Source: Anthoceros angustus
Taxonomy: Eukaryota; Streptophyta; Anthocerotopsida; Anthocerotales; Anthocerotaceae
NCBI GenBank assembly: GCA_010909165.1
Contig: MU008170.1
Coordinates: 1,550,001-1,614,000 of the forward strand
DNA: 64,000 bases
Direction: 5' to 3'
The position numbers and the translations under genes are program-made. Position 1 is the stretch's first letter; the number at the start of each line of letters is the position of its first letter. This document shows positions 51,694 to 63,958 of the stretch, piece by piece. The notes below the pieces were generated by a model. The model saw nothing but the letters and a program-made list of their open reading frames with translations. It ran no database searches and was not told where the DNA came from.

Positions 51694-52980
51694 CTGTGTC
51701 CTGACAGCTATGCGGCTCGTAGCGCGACATACCTACATATCACTTTAGAAGAAAAATCGATTTGGCAAGCATTCTCCACCATTCTTGAAAGCAACATAGA
51801 CCACCATGATGAGAGAATTGGGCTGGGTATGTATATATACACAGATAGGAAGGGCCACAATTATGATTCTTGAGCAACCTTGCTCACCTCACCATGGCAG
51901 CATCACAAACATTCGCAGCAAAAATTAGCTTTTGAGAGAGACCTATAGCACACTCTTCAAATTTAGAAACCTATAAATGGCTCTTCCCAAGCAGCCAGAG
52001 GATGCTACAAGTTTGAGGCTGCCGGCCCAGTGAGACATCCGGAACTGCTGGAGCGCCCCCCTTACCCTAGGATTACAGATTGGGCAGAGGTACCGTCCTG
52101 ACTTGTGGGCACACTTAAACCATGTTAGAATCTCAAGGAATCTTGAGGACCACACATTTCAACGGGTTTCCATGGTTTTCGCATTCATCGTGAATAACAG
52201 GTTTGCCCCTTGCAGAATTGTGTACACGATGGGTCGATGTGTCTCTAGAAGGGATAGAGATGGATGAATGTTTCCTCTAAATTTGTACATATCTTAGACC
52301 CTTGTTCGCATGTTTGCTCAAAGGTCATTGAGAAAAATTCTATGTAAAATAAATCCGGAAGCCCAAATGTCCTTGAACTTGAAACGTTCCTATGCACTTC
52401 TTCTCGTTCACTTCCAGTTATTTTTTACTTAGTATATTTAGCTTAACCATTATGCTTGCATAACTATGCTATTCTCTTATAATTTAGCTTAGACTATCAT
52501 GTAAGCGGGAACTTTACTTTTCTCCTAATTACTTGAACTTTACTTTTCTCTTTGTGTGTCCAAATGGCTTAGGCCAAATGGACACACATTAACATTGTGA
52601 TTAAGCATCCTGAGCTTAGATCGGGAGCCTAAAGGGAGTGGATACCCTTGGTGCAAGTAGCTTAGGCACACCATGGTACAAGTTGTTAAGTACCAATTCC
52701 CATGACGGAAATCTGTCCTCATTGGACTTAAATAAAATTCTTCTTCTTCTTCTTCTTCGATATATGTGAGACTAGACCATGAGAAAGTATACATAATATA
52801 TAACTAATTCTAGATGAGAGTATTTATATTATTCTTTTTTTAGTTCTACTGGTATTTTTATTTTGACATTTTTTATATTTTATTATTAATCTTAATACAG
52901 ATAGTGATTCATATTCCCTTTAAATCTTTCATTTTCTCTATTCTCTCATTTATATTTTACTTTTTATAATTTATTATGAC
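51694..52980. other. Mostly AT-rich intergenic DNA
   Basis: No gene. At 52560-52760 a 200-bp unit with GC-richer body (including CTTAGGCCAAATGGACACAC and AGCTTAGGCACACCATGG) ends in AATAAAATTCTTCTTCTTCT, the same kind of tail as at 33524-33545. This may be a short retroposon (SINE- or LINE-end-like). 52800-52980 is very AT-rich. Confidence 0.35.
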
Positions 52981-54101
52981 TGATGATGCTACTCCCATTG
53001 ACATGGGTGGACAGATTCCTAGAATTGTTTGCCCACACTGATTTGCACCTGGAAGGTGCCAACCAACTGGAGGCTGGGGAGATCCCTTCCTTACCTTGGA
53101 CGTTCTTCCAGGCTGCTCACCCTTCCATAATGACGTCTAAGTACACCTTAGAGTTAGAAGACATCGTCGATATAATCATAGAAGTCAAGCGAAGGAGACC
53201 TCAGCCACAGCCTCCCATCATGGCTGATTTGCAGAGGATGATGACAACTGTGGTAGCGGCAGCACCACCAGCCTCAAGGCACAACAAAATAGCGCGAACA
53301 GCTGGGAATGAAGATGTCAAGCAGGAGGTCCACACAGGACATATCACGGAGTGCATTGGCATTCTAGGACCAAGACGTATGATGTGCAACTCTATGTATC
53401 GGACATGCAGGGTGAAGGCTCTCAGAAGAAGCTGCTTCATTTGGGGCAGTTCAAGGAGGAGACTGTGGCAACCCTAGTTTGGGACTTGGTTCAGATCAAG
53501 CTGTTTTTATGTGGATAGAAGCAAGCAAGAAAAGTGAAACTCAACTTCACACAACCTGCACACTTACAGATATACCTAGAACGCCTGCAACAGCCAGAAT
53601 GGGTGGCCATCACAGATTGGCGCGAAGTAGGAGGCTATGTGAGGCTGGAAGGAAGTTCAAGAAAAAGGCAAAGTCATCCCCCGGCATGTATGCGGTGGCC
53701 TTCCACACGGTGTGTATATGAAGGGGAGAAGAGATAAAACAAATGCGGATGTGCCTGAACGAGCTTCTGGATACACCCAATACGAGGCTTACGTGTGCGA
53801 CATCAATCAGGGGATAACGGAGGTGTTTCGGCAAATGCAGAATATGGAGGTGGCAGGCTGTTCGAACATGAGAAGCCTCCATTGCTGGGATAGTGCAGAG
53901 GAAGCTGGACAAGCGTGTGATCGAGAAGTGGTCAGAATGGGGTTGTATGATACCGGGTTGAATCACCCGCTCACAGATTATTTCGTTGAGCTCCAGGCTT
54001 CACAAAAGTTCCAGCAAGAGGTGGCTTCACTCTACGGGCAGTTGAGAAATGGGGTCATGGCTATGCGACGCGCACTTGAAGACGCATTTGATTCAACATA
54101 G
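52981..54101 (+). pseudogene. Possible broken protein-coding gene, unknown family
   Basis: Overlapping plus-strand frames are more protein-like than background. The first runs 52983-53477 (LELEDIVDIIIEVKRRRPQ); a shifted stretch near 53370-53500 contains MQGEGSQKKLLHLGQFKEET; 53534-53737 includes LERLQQPEWVAITDWREVGG; and 53712-54101 is a 129-codon C-terminal frame (HPLTDYFVELQASQKFQQEV) with an amphipathic helix. Switches between frames could be introns or frameshifts; I could not place consistent splice sites. No domain recognised. It could be a degraded retroelement protein or a host gene. Confidence 0.35.
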
Positions 54102-55148
54102 CCATGATGTCAATGTTACATGAAATGTAATTAATAATTATAAATAAAATAATTATTATTTAAAATATAGATATAGTGGCCTACGCCTACGGGTTACTCC
54201 CGACAAAAATCTCAGTGGATGTATACTTCGAAATATCTATAAAGTCTATGAAATAGGTAATAAAAAAAAAGATATCGTGGCTTGAATGAATGATACCTAC
54301 GCAGTCCCGGTCACCAACCGGTTGGAGAGGACTTACACGAGTCTCCGTCTTTACTCTTTACTCCTCTCGCTGGCGCGCGTTTAGTGCATCTGCCAGCAGC
54401 ATCAGCAGCGGCAGCCCGGCACGAGCTGGAGTAGGAGAAGAGCAGCAGCGTTGTTTCCTCGAAGTCTCGGCCAGTTCTGCTGGCAGCATTCGCAGGCGTA
54501 GGCTAACGGCCCGCTTTGGGTACCTTGAGGCACTGTATTGCATTGCGCGAGGAATCGGGAAGGCAAGCCTGCCTTGGAATTCTGCTTCAATTGCCTGCTC
54601 CAGGCTGATTTCCGACTGCTCAATTGCAATGGAGGAGGCCCAGATGGAAATCGCGGTCCTCTCAACTCTTGTTTTAACCGGTGCCAGGGCCTGCGTCACT
54701 GGCTACAATGGTGGCTGAGAACCGCGATGTTGGGCTGGCCTATGCGCTCTCCGTGCAAGGGTTGCTGCAAGGGGGAGTAGTGAAGGTTGCATGGATTCCT
54801 GCTATCATTCTCTGCCAGTTAGACTACGCGGATGCCAGCTGAGGGTGATCTTGGAGCTAGTGGAACTGAGGGGGCTGGGGGAAGTGCAATTTTTGCTTCG
54901 CTTCGTAGTGGGCTGCTCTGAGTTTGCCAAATTGTCCTATATTTTGTTGCGCCCTTGGTTCTTGCGGGGTGATCGGGTCTGGGTGTCTTGAGGGCGGTAA
55001 ATGCATTTTCGGGATTGGCCTGTCCCGGTGAGGAAGGGGGCTCAGAAGTTTTTTTTCTGTGGCCGAGCTCTGCGATGCTTCATGTTACCGCATTTTCGGT
55101 CCCGGTTTGTGCGGCCTAGTGGCCACTCGGAGGATCTTCTGGGAAGCG
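54102..55148. other. Intergenic and 5' region of the O-fucosyltransferase gene
   Basis: 54120-54175 is an AT-rich near-palindrome (AATAATTATAAATAAAATAATTATT type). 54300-55148 has short frames on both strands without domains and probably includes the promoter and 5' UTR of the downstream gene. Confidence 0.4.
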
Positions 55149-58100
55149 ATGGCTGTCAAGTCGCAGATGAGGCTGGTGGCGATGGCGGGGATGGTGTTGT
55201 CTCTGCTCTCGCTGGCCGCTCACTTTTTGCTTGCGCGATTCTCCACTGTTGAGCAGCCACAGCCTCAAGCTGAGAGCAACTTCCATGCCATGATAAACTT
55301 GCGTGAATTGACTCATATCCGTCGGGAGGTTAACTCGGTGAGTCGTCTTCTGCTTGTCAGCTTTGTCGATGTACGTCCTTTTCTTTCGCTATCGCCATTT
55401 TGTCATGGGGGAGCTAAGGTTGAAGTTCGTGGGCGATGGTTGGCAGTCGAGCATTTTCTGTGTGATGTGGGAATGTAATCGCAGGGAAAAGATGGGTGCT
55501 AGTTTTGATTGCTTTTTGTTTCATAGAGGTCGAGTTGTGCTACAGCCTCTGAAACTGAAGCTTGGTCTTGTAATCTTGTTTGAGTAGACTTCGCAAGCAT
55601 CACGGTTCGGGAAAGTATGGGATCATGTGAAGGCATTGCGAAGTTTGCATCCACATGCAGGTCCACGAGAGTATTATCCTCGTAAGTAAACGCAGACTCT
55701 TTGTATTGAGAAATTTCTGCAGTGCAGCTATTTGGGTCATTTGGAAACAACCGCTCCTTTCTGATAAGTCTCCATGTCTGCATTGGGTGGGATTTGTAGC
55801 GCCAAGCTGGCCTGGTGATGGATATATCTTTGCTGAGATCAAAGGAGACTTTCATAATATTAGGTCTTCTGTAAGTTTCTTTTTGTGTGTTTGTGTTATC
55901 AGCCGGTGATTGCTGTAGCTGGAAGAAAACAGCTGTGCAGTCGATTTCACACATCTCCATCGCTGCAGATCTGCGATCTAGTTGCAATAGCGAGACTGCT
56001 GAATGCCAGTCTTGTCATTCCATCCTTGCGGGCAGTGAGTTCTGCGAAAGGGATCAGGTTTGTGTTCTTTTGTTGTACAGCTGCTGCTACCTGACTACCG
56101 GAATTAAGACAATCAGATGACAGTGCTGTATGGCTGTGTTTTTGTCTGTTGTGCTGAAACGTTTTTCATTTGCATCATGTCAGCAATTTGTACAGAGGCT
56201 TCAGTTACCTGTACGATGAGCAGCACTTTATCGCTGCTCTTGCTGAGGATGTTCGGGTTGTGAAAAAGCTTCCAAAGAACCTCAGAACAGCAAAGAAGAA
56301 CAAGCTTCTCCCCATCAAAAGCTCTCCGAGTGGAGCCTCCCCAGAATTTTATGTCGAGGAGGTGCTCCCACAGATGAAAGAGAAAGGTGCAATCGGCCTG
56401 CTGATACATGAAGGAGGAGGTCTACAGGTGCTTGTTTGATAATGTTTTTCAATCCGAATTTTATGACATGAACTGCAGTGTGTGATTCACATCTTCATTC
56501 TGTCAGAGCAGAGTGTGTTGCCTGCTGAACTAGCTGAATATCAACGACTAAGGTGTCGAGTGGCATTTCATGCTCTACGTTTCCGGCAAGAGATTCATGA
56601 ATTGGGACTGAAGATGGTCAGCAGGTATAGGGTAACTGTGACCAAGGTCAAAGTGCTTCTTTTCCAGCTAGTCGTGGAAGCTTGCTTCATTGATAAACGT
56701 CCATGGCAGGCTACAAGCAAGGAGACAACCGTACCTGGCAGTTCATGCTGGTCTGGAGAGAGACACTTTGGCGTTTCATGGCTGTGCAGAGTGCTTCCAG
56801 GTAAAGTTGCTTCGTACAAGTTTCAGATACTTCCGTCATCATTGGGATGAGAATGCTGTAGAGACTTCTAGCATGCGACCGTATCTGATGTGCATCACCA
56901 GGTTCCTCAGGGATCAGCGATTCCGTGTTGCTTTTTCAGAGGCCTTTCAGCCTACAGAATTCTCACGGGCCAGCTGTTTTCATTCTCAACAGGACGTCCA
57001 CACGGAGAGCATCCAGAATAAGAGGGCTCTTATGATAAAAGAAGGTGTTGTGAAGGGGGAGCTAAATATTGATTCTGAAAAGCAGAGGGCGGAAGGCTTG
57101 TGTCCCCTCTTCCCTGAGGAGGTAAAAAATTGCATGTACTCTCTTACATTGATGTACTTAATGGAAATTGTGTTTTTCTATTGTGTCCAATGGAAATTGC
57201 TTGATGTCTTACACATCGGTCACCAGATTGGTGTCCTTCTTCGAGCTCTGGGCTATGGCAAGGATACTCTGATTTACGTTTCAGGAACAGAAATTTTTGG
57301 TGGTCAAAGGATGCTTCTACCTTTGCGATCCATGTTCCACCACCTTGAAGATCTTACCACCGTCACCACAGATGAGGAGGTGCTAAGTGTCTTTGGCCCA
57401 GAGGAGCCTATAGAATCTCCTCCGCCACCTCCACCAGATGATCCAGAGGAGCTGGAGAGACTTAGGCTTGACGCATGGGCGAAAGCAGGACCCAGACCGA
57501 GACCCTTACCTCCTCCTGCCGGAAGGCCCAAATTGCCTCATGAAGTTGAAGGGTGGTGGGGCTGGATTGGAGAATCTGACAAAGAGCCTGTGCCAACGAG
57601 AAAGGAGACGAGGGAACAAGGTCACAGGTTATTGCTGGCAGCGTTAGACTACATTGTTTCTGTTGAGGCAGATGCGTTCTTTCCTGCATTTGATGCAGAC
57701 AAGTCTGACCGGCCAAATTTTGCGAGCTTAGTGATGGGGCATCGGGCGTACGCAATAGCTGCACAGAAGACTTTTCGGCCCGACAGGTTACCACATGACA
57801 CTTGGACATGGGTTATGAGAAACTTTGATTTGTAGCAAGAGTCTCCTGCACAGCCTAACATATCTGTTCCAATGGTTGCGGTGTTCAGGAAAGTCATGGT
57901 GAAGTATCTGGATGAGATTCGGGAAAGGCTCTATAACCCTGGGCGGGGTTGGGTTCTGGCGGTTCGAGAAGCTCTGAACATGTCCCTAGGTGCTGAAGGC
58001 CTTGCAAGACATTCCCTCTTTTCCAAGCCCCGTTCTTTCATCTCTCATCCACTTCCTGAATGTGTCTGTCGTAGTGCGTCGAAGGCAAATTTGTCGCTTA

Positions 58101-58345
58101 TCTATTCCCAGAAAGATGATAGTGGCAGGGTTTTGTATGGGGATGAGGAGCTGTGTCCGGAGTGGATGAAGCATGAGACTCTGCTTCAGCCCATCACGAC
58201 TGAACGGCAGAGAGAAGATGACCTTGACTATCTAGAGGAATTAGTTTACCCAGTCACCGAAGACCGTGACCCGGAAGTCTTATCAGGGGAGAGTGAAAAA
58301 GATGAAGATGATGCAGACCAGGATATGGAGTTGGAGGAGGATTGA
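55149..58345 (+). CDS. O-fucosyltransferase family protein (GT106/DUF246 type), ten exons
   Basis: Exons 55149-55337, 55588-55681, 55800-55870, 55969-56057, 56184-56427, 56512-56624, 56710-56800, 56993-57121, 57227-57786 and 57889-58345 join in frame to 678 aa. It is probably a Golgi type II membrane glycosyltransferase acting on cell-wall or protein glycans; the acceptor is unknown. Residues 8-28 form a hydrophobic membrane anchor. Family blocks: GDGYIFAEIKGDFHNIRSS, then ICDLVAIARLLNASLVIPSL; LYRGFSYLYDEQHFIAALAE then VRVVKKLPKN; RLRCRVAFHALRF; HAGLERDTLAFHGC (the catalytic-domain region usually carrying an HxR motif); GLCPLFPEE; LLRALGYGKDTLIYVSGTEI; and a C-terminal TFRPDR. A Pro-rich insert (about 370-382) and a long acidic tail are unusual. 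HAGLE replaces the usual HLR(Y/F)E, so the catalytic Arg is not obvious. Confidence 0.88.
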
Positions 58346-58995
58346 TGTGAATGCTCGGATTTCAAAGCCAGGAACAATGCAGTTCATTCTGCCCCCTTAT
58401 TGCGGGCTGTATCCTTGCAACTGAATGGCCACCAGCTTCTTCTGCCTCCAGATCCTTGGGCTCTAGCGCTTGAGGTGTCCAACTGCCAGCAACTAAGCCC
58501 GTTCACCAGGCAGCCATACTTCATGATTTTCCTCAGCGAATGGACAGAAATATTTGAGCTGAGGAATGGACAGAGATATTTGAGTTTTCCCAGCTCATCG
58601 GGATACTTCAATTCTTTTGCACCGTTATTGTGAAGAAGTGGGCAAATGTGTTGAGAGCGCCTGTAGTCCGGCGTACTCTCGACTTGTGGAAAGCGCACCG
58701 GATTCCTGCACAGTACACAGTTTTGTGCTCCGCGTCGGAGCATGTGGAAGCAGGGCACGATTTTTAAACAGTCGTAAAAGGGGTTCATGCCAACACAAGA
58801 ATCGAAGGCTCAGTCCCAACAAAAGCTTCATAACAGCACCGCGTCCGTGAGAGGGAGAGGACCTACGGGGGCCGACTACTTCGCATCCTTGATCTTTTTA
58901 TTTTAAAAAGTAATCCATGACACTTATTTCGGTACACTCGGATCTATCGCTGTTCAACTGCTATCAGGGAACTAAGAGCATGGAGATAACCAGCA
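58346..58995. other. Convergent intergenic region between O-fucosyltransferase and acetyl-CoA synthetase genes
   Basis: 650 bp. A near-duplicate pair GAATGGACAGAAATATTTGAG and GAATGGACAGAGATATTTGAG (58538 and 58564) is present. Open frames here have no domain. Both genes' 3' UTRs must lie here. Confidence 0.45.
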
Positions 58996-61900
58996 TCACT
59001 TGTCTCGAAGTTCGATTAGCTGCTGGACAACCCCAGGGTCGGCCAACGTACTGATGTCGCCGAGTTCATCGAGCTGCTTCGAGGCTATCTTTCTCAGAAT
59101 CCTGCGCATGATCTTGCCGCTCCTTGTCTTCGGCAGACCAGGTGCCCAGTGAATATTGTCTGGAGCGGCGAAGGCTCCAATCTGGAGGGGATCGGGTACA
59201 AATGAGGATCACGAGTGAAAAACTGGAATCAAACGGTCCAATTCTTTGAGAGATGGATCAACAAACCTGATGACGGACGGCAGCCACAAGCTGTCTTCGT
59301 AGATCTTCGCTATAATCAACTCCCTCCACTAGCGTAACAAACGCATATATGCCTTGGCCCTTCACCTGCTCACGGAGTTGAGCTGGGTTAAATTAACGTA
59401 GGCCCTTCCTACTAATTACGCTATTTGCGACAACTAGTGTTTCCGCAACGCTGCTTCTGAAGGACTTACCTCATGATCTACTGCAACAACTGCGGCTTCT
59501 GCACACAGTGCGTGTGAGACCAAGGCCGACTCCACCTCAGCTGTCCCAATACGGTGGCCACTGCAAACGGGTGTGAACAACAACAAACGGTAAACAACGC
59601 GGTTCTCAGAGGTTTCTCACGACTCGCCACCATCGCGTATTCAGAATAACAAGCATGCATTATCTAACCTGACATTGATGACATCATCGACACGACCTGT
59701 CAACCAGTAGTAGCCGTCCTTGTCCCTGATCACCGTCACATCATAGGATCACCGTTGGCATGCTTCAGGCAACCAGCAATGAGGACATCTAACATCCATC
59801 TCAGCAGCACCTGAAAAGTCCAGACCAACTAACCTTCGACATCCATCACCACTGAAATAGTAACCTTTGAACGGCGCGAAGTATGTGGTTTCATATCTGT
59901 CATGATCACCATACAGCGTTCTCATGGCACTAGGCCATGGCGCTTTGATACAAAGATACCCACTGCACTCTCCTAGAAGCTCCTGGCCATTCTCGTCCAC
60001 AATCGCTGGCTACAATGGGTAGGAAAATCACTCTTACAGTGAGAAAGTTTTCATTCTAATGCACATCTATTAGGTCCCATTGATTTGAAAAACGCCAGTG
60101 CAATAGCCATACCTGAACGCCGAAAAAAGGGAGCGTTGCAGACCCAGGCTTCAGCGGCCAGGCACCAGGTAGAGGGGTAATCTGGAACACAAGGACAGAA
60201 CGATGACTCAACCTGGGTGCATTTGGCTGACAACAGAGCATTGCCTTGTCACCCTGTCATGCTCCTGATCGAACTACTCTTACCATGAAGCCACCTGTCT
60301 CAGTCTGCCACCATGTATCAGATATAGGACACCGACCATCTCCAACTACATCATAATACCATCTGCACTTACATAAATAGTGTCAGAGAAGAGAAGTTCT
60401 GCAGAAACAATAACAATAAACTGCTGTACACCTAGAATGCAGTATTGGATTACAAACCTCCATGCACTTGGATTAATAGGCTCTCCAACACTTCCTAAGA
60501 CTCTAAGAGCATTCCGAGAATATCGCCTCACAGGCTGCAGACAAAATAATCGTGAGCCAAAAAAAGAAAAAAATGATGGCTGACACCAGCAATCAGAACG
60601 GGGAACTTGAAGATTGCGCACCCCATCACCAAACCGTTGCAGTGATCTTATTGCAGTTGGAGCAGTGTAAAAAATATTGACATTATGCTTATCCACTATC
60701 TCCCAGCACCTGCCCGCATCTGGATAATTTGGCACCTGTTTAAAGTGTCATGATGCATAGTCAGTAATGGGAGGAATTCAGCAAAGAGAGCTACGACTGG
60801 ACCAAATGACCAGTGAGGTTGAGAGATTTTCATTCACGAGACATCTAAAAGTATGAATAACACAGCCTCAGGTGACTCAAAGAGCATACCCACCCCCTCA
60901 AACACTAGCACTGTCGCTCCATTCAGGAGAGGGCCGTAAGTTACATAGCTGTGTCCCGTGATCCAGCCACAGTCAGCCGTACACCTGCATGCCACACAGT
61001 GTCCCTCATTCAAGTGAAGCGCGAACACAGGAACTGCATACGGCTCAGGCACTCCTCATTTCTAGCTATGTACAAGAGATTCTTTTTGCCTGATGTCGAA
61101 CACAGAGCTAACCTTCCCAGGGGTGACATGAATGTACCAATACACATCACCCGCATGGTAGTCAAAAGTGTACTTGAAAGTAGTGGCAGTGTAGACCATG
61201 TAACCACCAGTAGTGTGCAGCACACCCTGCCCATAACAAAAGAGTCTTTATCAGATGCAGAAGTGAAAGCTCAGTACAAATTCAATGCAAAACACTTATG
61301 ATTGTGCACATACCTTTGGCTTGCCAGTGCTACCACTGGTATACAACAAGAACAAAGGGTCCTCGGCATCCACCCACTCCACAGGACATTCCAGAGGGTA
61401 GGTCGGCACTACATCCTGAAAACCAAATAGATGCTCAAGAACTTCCCATTCCGAAAGATTCTGTCTGTACAGACCCACATGTTAAAGATAGAAGATTGCA
61501 CCTGCCACCACACATCCCGGCCGTCTTGCCATACGGTATCATCCCGGCTCACTGCTATGTCATTGGCAAAGGTCAAACAGGTACCTGTACAGAGGATGTG
61601 AGCCTGATGTCAGAACCACAAGGGTGTGCATACAAGAACAGTGAAGACGTGGAATGCAAGAACACAATGACCACTCGTGTTTATGTCATCCCTTGTGAAT
61701 ACCCAGTAGACAGACTTCACACGGAGAGGTTGACAAGCAAAGAGAAACTGACCAACAGAAACCCCTGCCAATGTGCACTGATCCAGAGCTGCATCCACAA
61801 TCTCTTTCAGCTTGATCACTTTAGGTCCCCTACGCACTCCGCTCGTTGTGAGAACTACTTTGGGCTTGCAGTCTAGCACACGTTGTGCGAGAGATTCTGC

Positions 61901-63253
61901 TGAGAAGCCAGCAAAAACGACCTGCAGAGCTCAAGTAAGCAACCTTCACAAGGATCGAGTGGGCCACCTTAACCAGCAGCACAGTGTTACTTACAGAGTG
62001 GACAGCTCCAATCCGCGCACATGCTAGCATAGCAACTGGTAACTCAACCAGCATTGGCATATAAATCACCACCGCATCTCCCTTCCTCACACCAATCCCC
62101 CTCAGGTAGTTTGCAAGCTGCCACCACATCAGCGGCCAGCAAGTGAGCGTCAAGATTTCACACAGCAGCCTGTACCGGAGCGTGGACATTCCTCCTCATT
62201 GCACCCCTCATAAAAGCAACGAGCCAACGGCGTGAAACAACACTCCAGCGCACAATGGTTGGAAACACGTTCAAAATCGTCAGCCCTAGCAGCCAAGAAT
62301 ACCTGGCAAATCTTATCAAGCAGCTGCTTGAAAGTAACCTTCTTATCCAATCCCACATCGTTGCCCTCCCAAATGATTGCAACGTCCTCACCCTTCCCTG
62401 CCTCCACATGCCTATCAACTGCGTTGTAACATATATTCGTTTCACCACCTTTGAACCACTGACATCAAAAGCCGAAGAACAGGATGTAAAAACAGCTTCC
62501 ACGAGACAAGCACAGCAATGACAACAAAAATCCATTCCGCGCGTCCTGGCCGATAAACAGCGCCACTCGCACCTCACTCGAATCTCAAACTCACTCACCT
62601 CAACAGCAACGGGACCTTTATTCACGTCTATGTTTGCCGCGTGAACCTTGCCGTCCACGCTCGGCCATTTCTTCTTCCAGTAAAAACTGGACGCAATCTC
62701 ACTCCAAAACGCGTCGGGATCTGAGATCGATTTCTCATACATAGCATCGTACTGCAAAATTCCATCACACTAATCAGCTCACTGACCTCACCTCCTCCTC
62801 CTCGGCAGCAAGCAACAACACACGACCGAAATCGCGAATCCCAGTCCAAATTACGCCAGAATCTCACAATTTCCCGGGACGGAACGAGCGCACGGTCCCG
62901 AAACTCCTGACTCGCATACTCCAGAACTTCCTCCTCCCCCTGCACCGCTTTCCCGGTCACCACAGCATCCGCCTGCGCGGCCTTGAGCTCGCTCACACCA
63001 AACCCGTTCCCGATCCCGTTCCCGCTCCCTCCCTCCATGCCGGCAGCAGGGAATGAAGAGGAGAGCCTACGCAAGGCGGCGGCCGGCGCCACAGCCAGCT
63101 GCCGCGATATCCCGAGCGTGGCCGCGGCGGTAGGGGAGGCGAGAGCGGCTTGCGCTTGCGCAGCGGGAGCGACACCGCAAGCCCACAGGCTCGCGGAGAT
63201 GCGGACGAAGCCGGTCCCGCACTGGCAGCCAGAGTTCCGTGCGCGGCAGCCAT
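58996..63253 (-). CDS. ACS: Acetyl-CoA synthetase (AMP-forming), 18 exons
   Basis: From ATG 63038 the minus-strand exons are 63038-62868, 62751-62599, 62458-62303, 62117-61995, 61921-61753, 61584-61502, 61415-61314, 61226-61138, 60984-60894, 60735-60622, 60534-60458, 60362-60284, 60181-60113, 60009-59834, 59725-59669, 59560-59470, 59365-59267 and 59181-58996: all GT-AG, in frame, 694 aa. The enzyme activates acetate to acetyl-CoA (plastid or peroxisome in plants). Landmarks: [32 protein letters not shown], the P-loop [77 protein letters not shown] and the C-terminal [15 protein letters not shown] with the acetylatable catalytic Lys. Introns are 73-185 bp. An upstream ATG at 63253 opens a transit-peptide-like frame that would need a further intron to connect. 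Confidence 0.97.
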
Positions 63254-63363
63254 GGCTATCTGTTTGCCAGAGCTCGGCGTGTCAGGCCCCTTCTTCCATG
63301 CGAGAATCGAGATCCGTCCTAATCAATGCAGATACAGTCCACCTCAGTAACAGCGCTTTTCTT

Positions 63364-63958
63364 TTATTTTCTTGTACAAACTTCCGGAATACAGTGAGAC
63401 GTCTCGGATGAGAACCACTGGACTGCGGAGTGGCTGGATCCCAGCGGGGAAGGAGGCGCGGAATTCAAGTTTCGGATTGTTGCGAGGAAAAGCTGCTGCT
63501 GGAGCCTGGTCGGTGACGGGTCCGGGGCCAGGGCCATCTGCAGGGCTTGCTTGGAAAATTCCAGAAGAGGGCCGGCGAAGACGTGGGTGCCGGCCGTGGC
63601 GGGCTGGTGCATGGCTTGCTGCAGTCGCACGGCCATTTCCGCCACCATCTGCTTCCAGAGCTGGGCCTTGGCTTCGGCATGGGCGACCTGAGGAATGGGC
63701 GGAAGGATTGTCAGCGGGGTTGCGGAATGCGTTGGCTGCAAGGGCTGGGCTTTGTGATTCTTACCCTTTGGTCGACCTCCGAGAGCTTGATCTTGTCTAC
63801 GCCTCCTGAGCGGCACCGCCTGAGCCTGGGGTGCGGGCGTGCCGGGTTGTCTTGAGACGGCAGGCGGGGGGCGGGGGGCTGCCCGGATGGGGCAGTTTCT
63901 GCTTGGTCGGGTTCTGGTGCCTGTGGCTCTTGTTCTTGTTCCTCTTGGTCTTGGCCAT
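63364..63958 (-). CDS. Small basic coiled-coil-like protein, unknown function
   Basis: Minus-strand gene upstream of ACS and on the same strand. Proposed exons 63958-63859, 63805-63765 and 63687-63364 (introns 53 and 77 bp) join in frame to 154 aa. The 77-bp intron (GTAAGA...CTCAG) is convincing; the first (GTCTCA donor) is a guess. The N-terminus is strongly basic (MAKTKRNKNKSHRHQNPTKQ), then Pro-rich. The middle IKLSEVDQRVAHAEAKAQLW and KQMVAEMAVRLQQAMHQ form a predicted amphipathic helix, and the tail is Ser/Pro-rich ending EVCTRK. A single unspliced frame (63990-63364, 208 codons) also exists but is Arg/Pro low-complexity upstream. The 5' end may extend beyond the window. Not recognised. 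Confidence 0.45.

Noticed and set aside
54358-54699. 113-codon minus-strand ORF upstream of the O-fucosyltransferase gene
   Set aside because: No domain, competing frames on both strands, and a position in the probable promoter/5' UTR of the plus-strand gene.
62868-63092. GTG start at 63092 for acetyl-CoA synthetase
   Set aside because: Non-ATG start in a eukaryotic gene; the first ATG in the conserved frame is 63038, with an upstream spliced alternative from 63253.
63801-63812. An 11-nt GTGCCGCTCAG 'intron' that would repair the frame of the small basic gene
   Set aside because: Far too short for spliceosomal splicing; the 53-bp alternative is used in the model, with low confidence.
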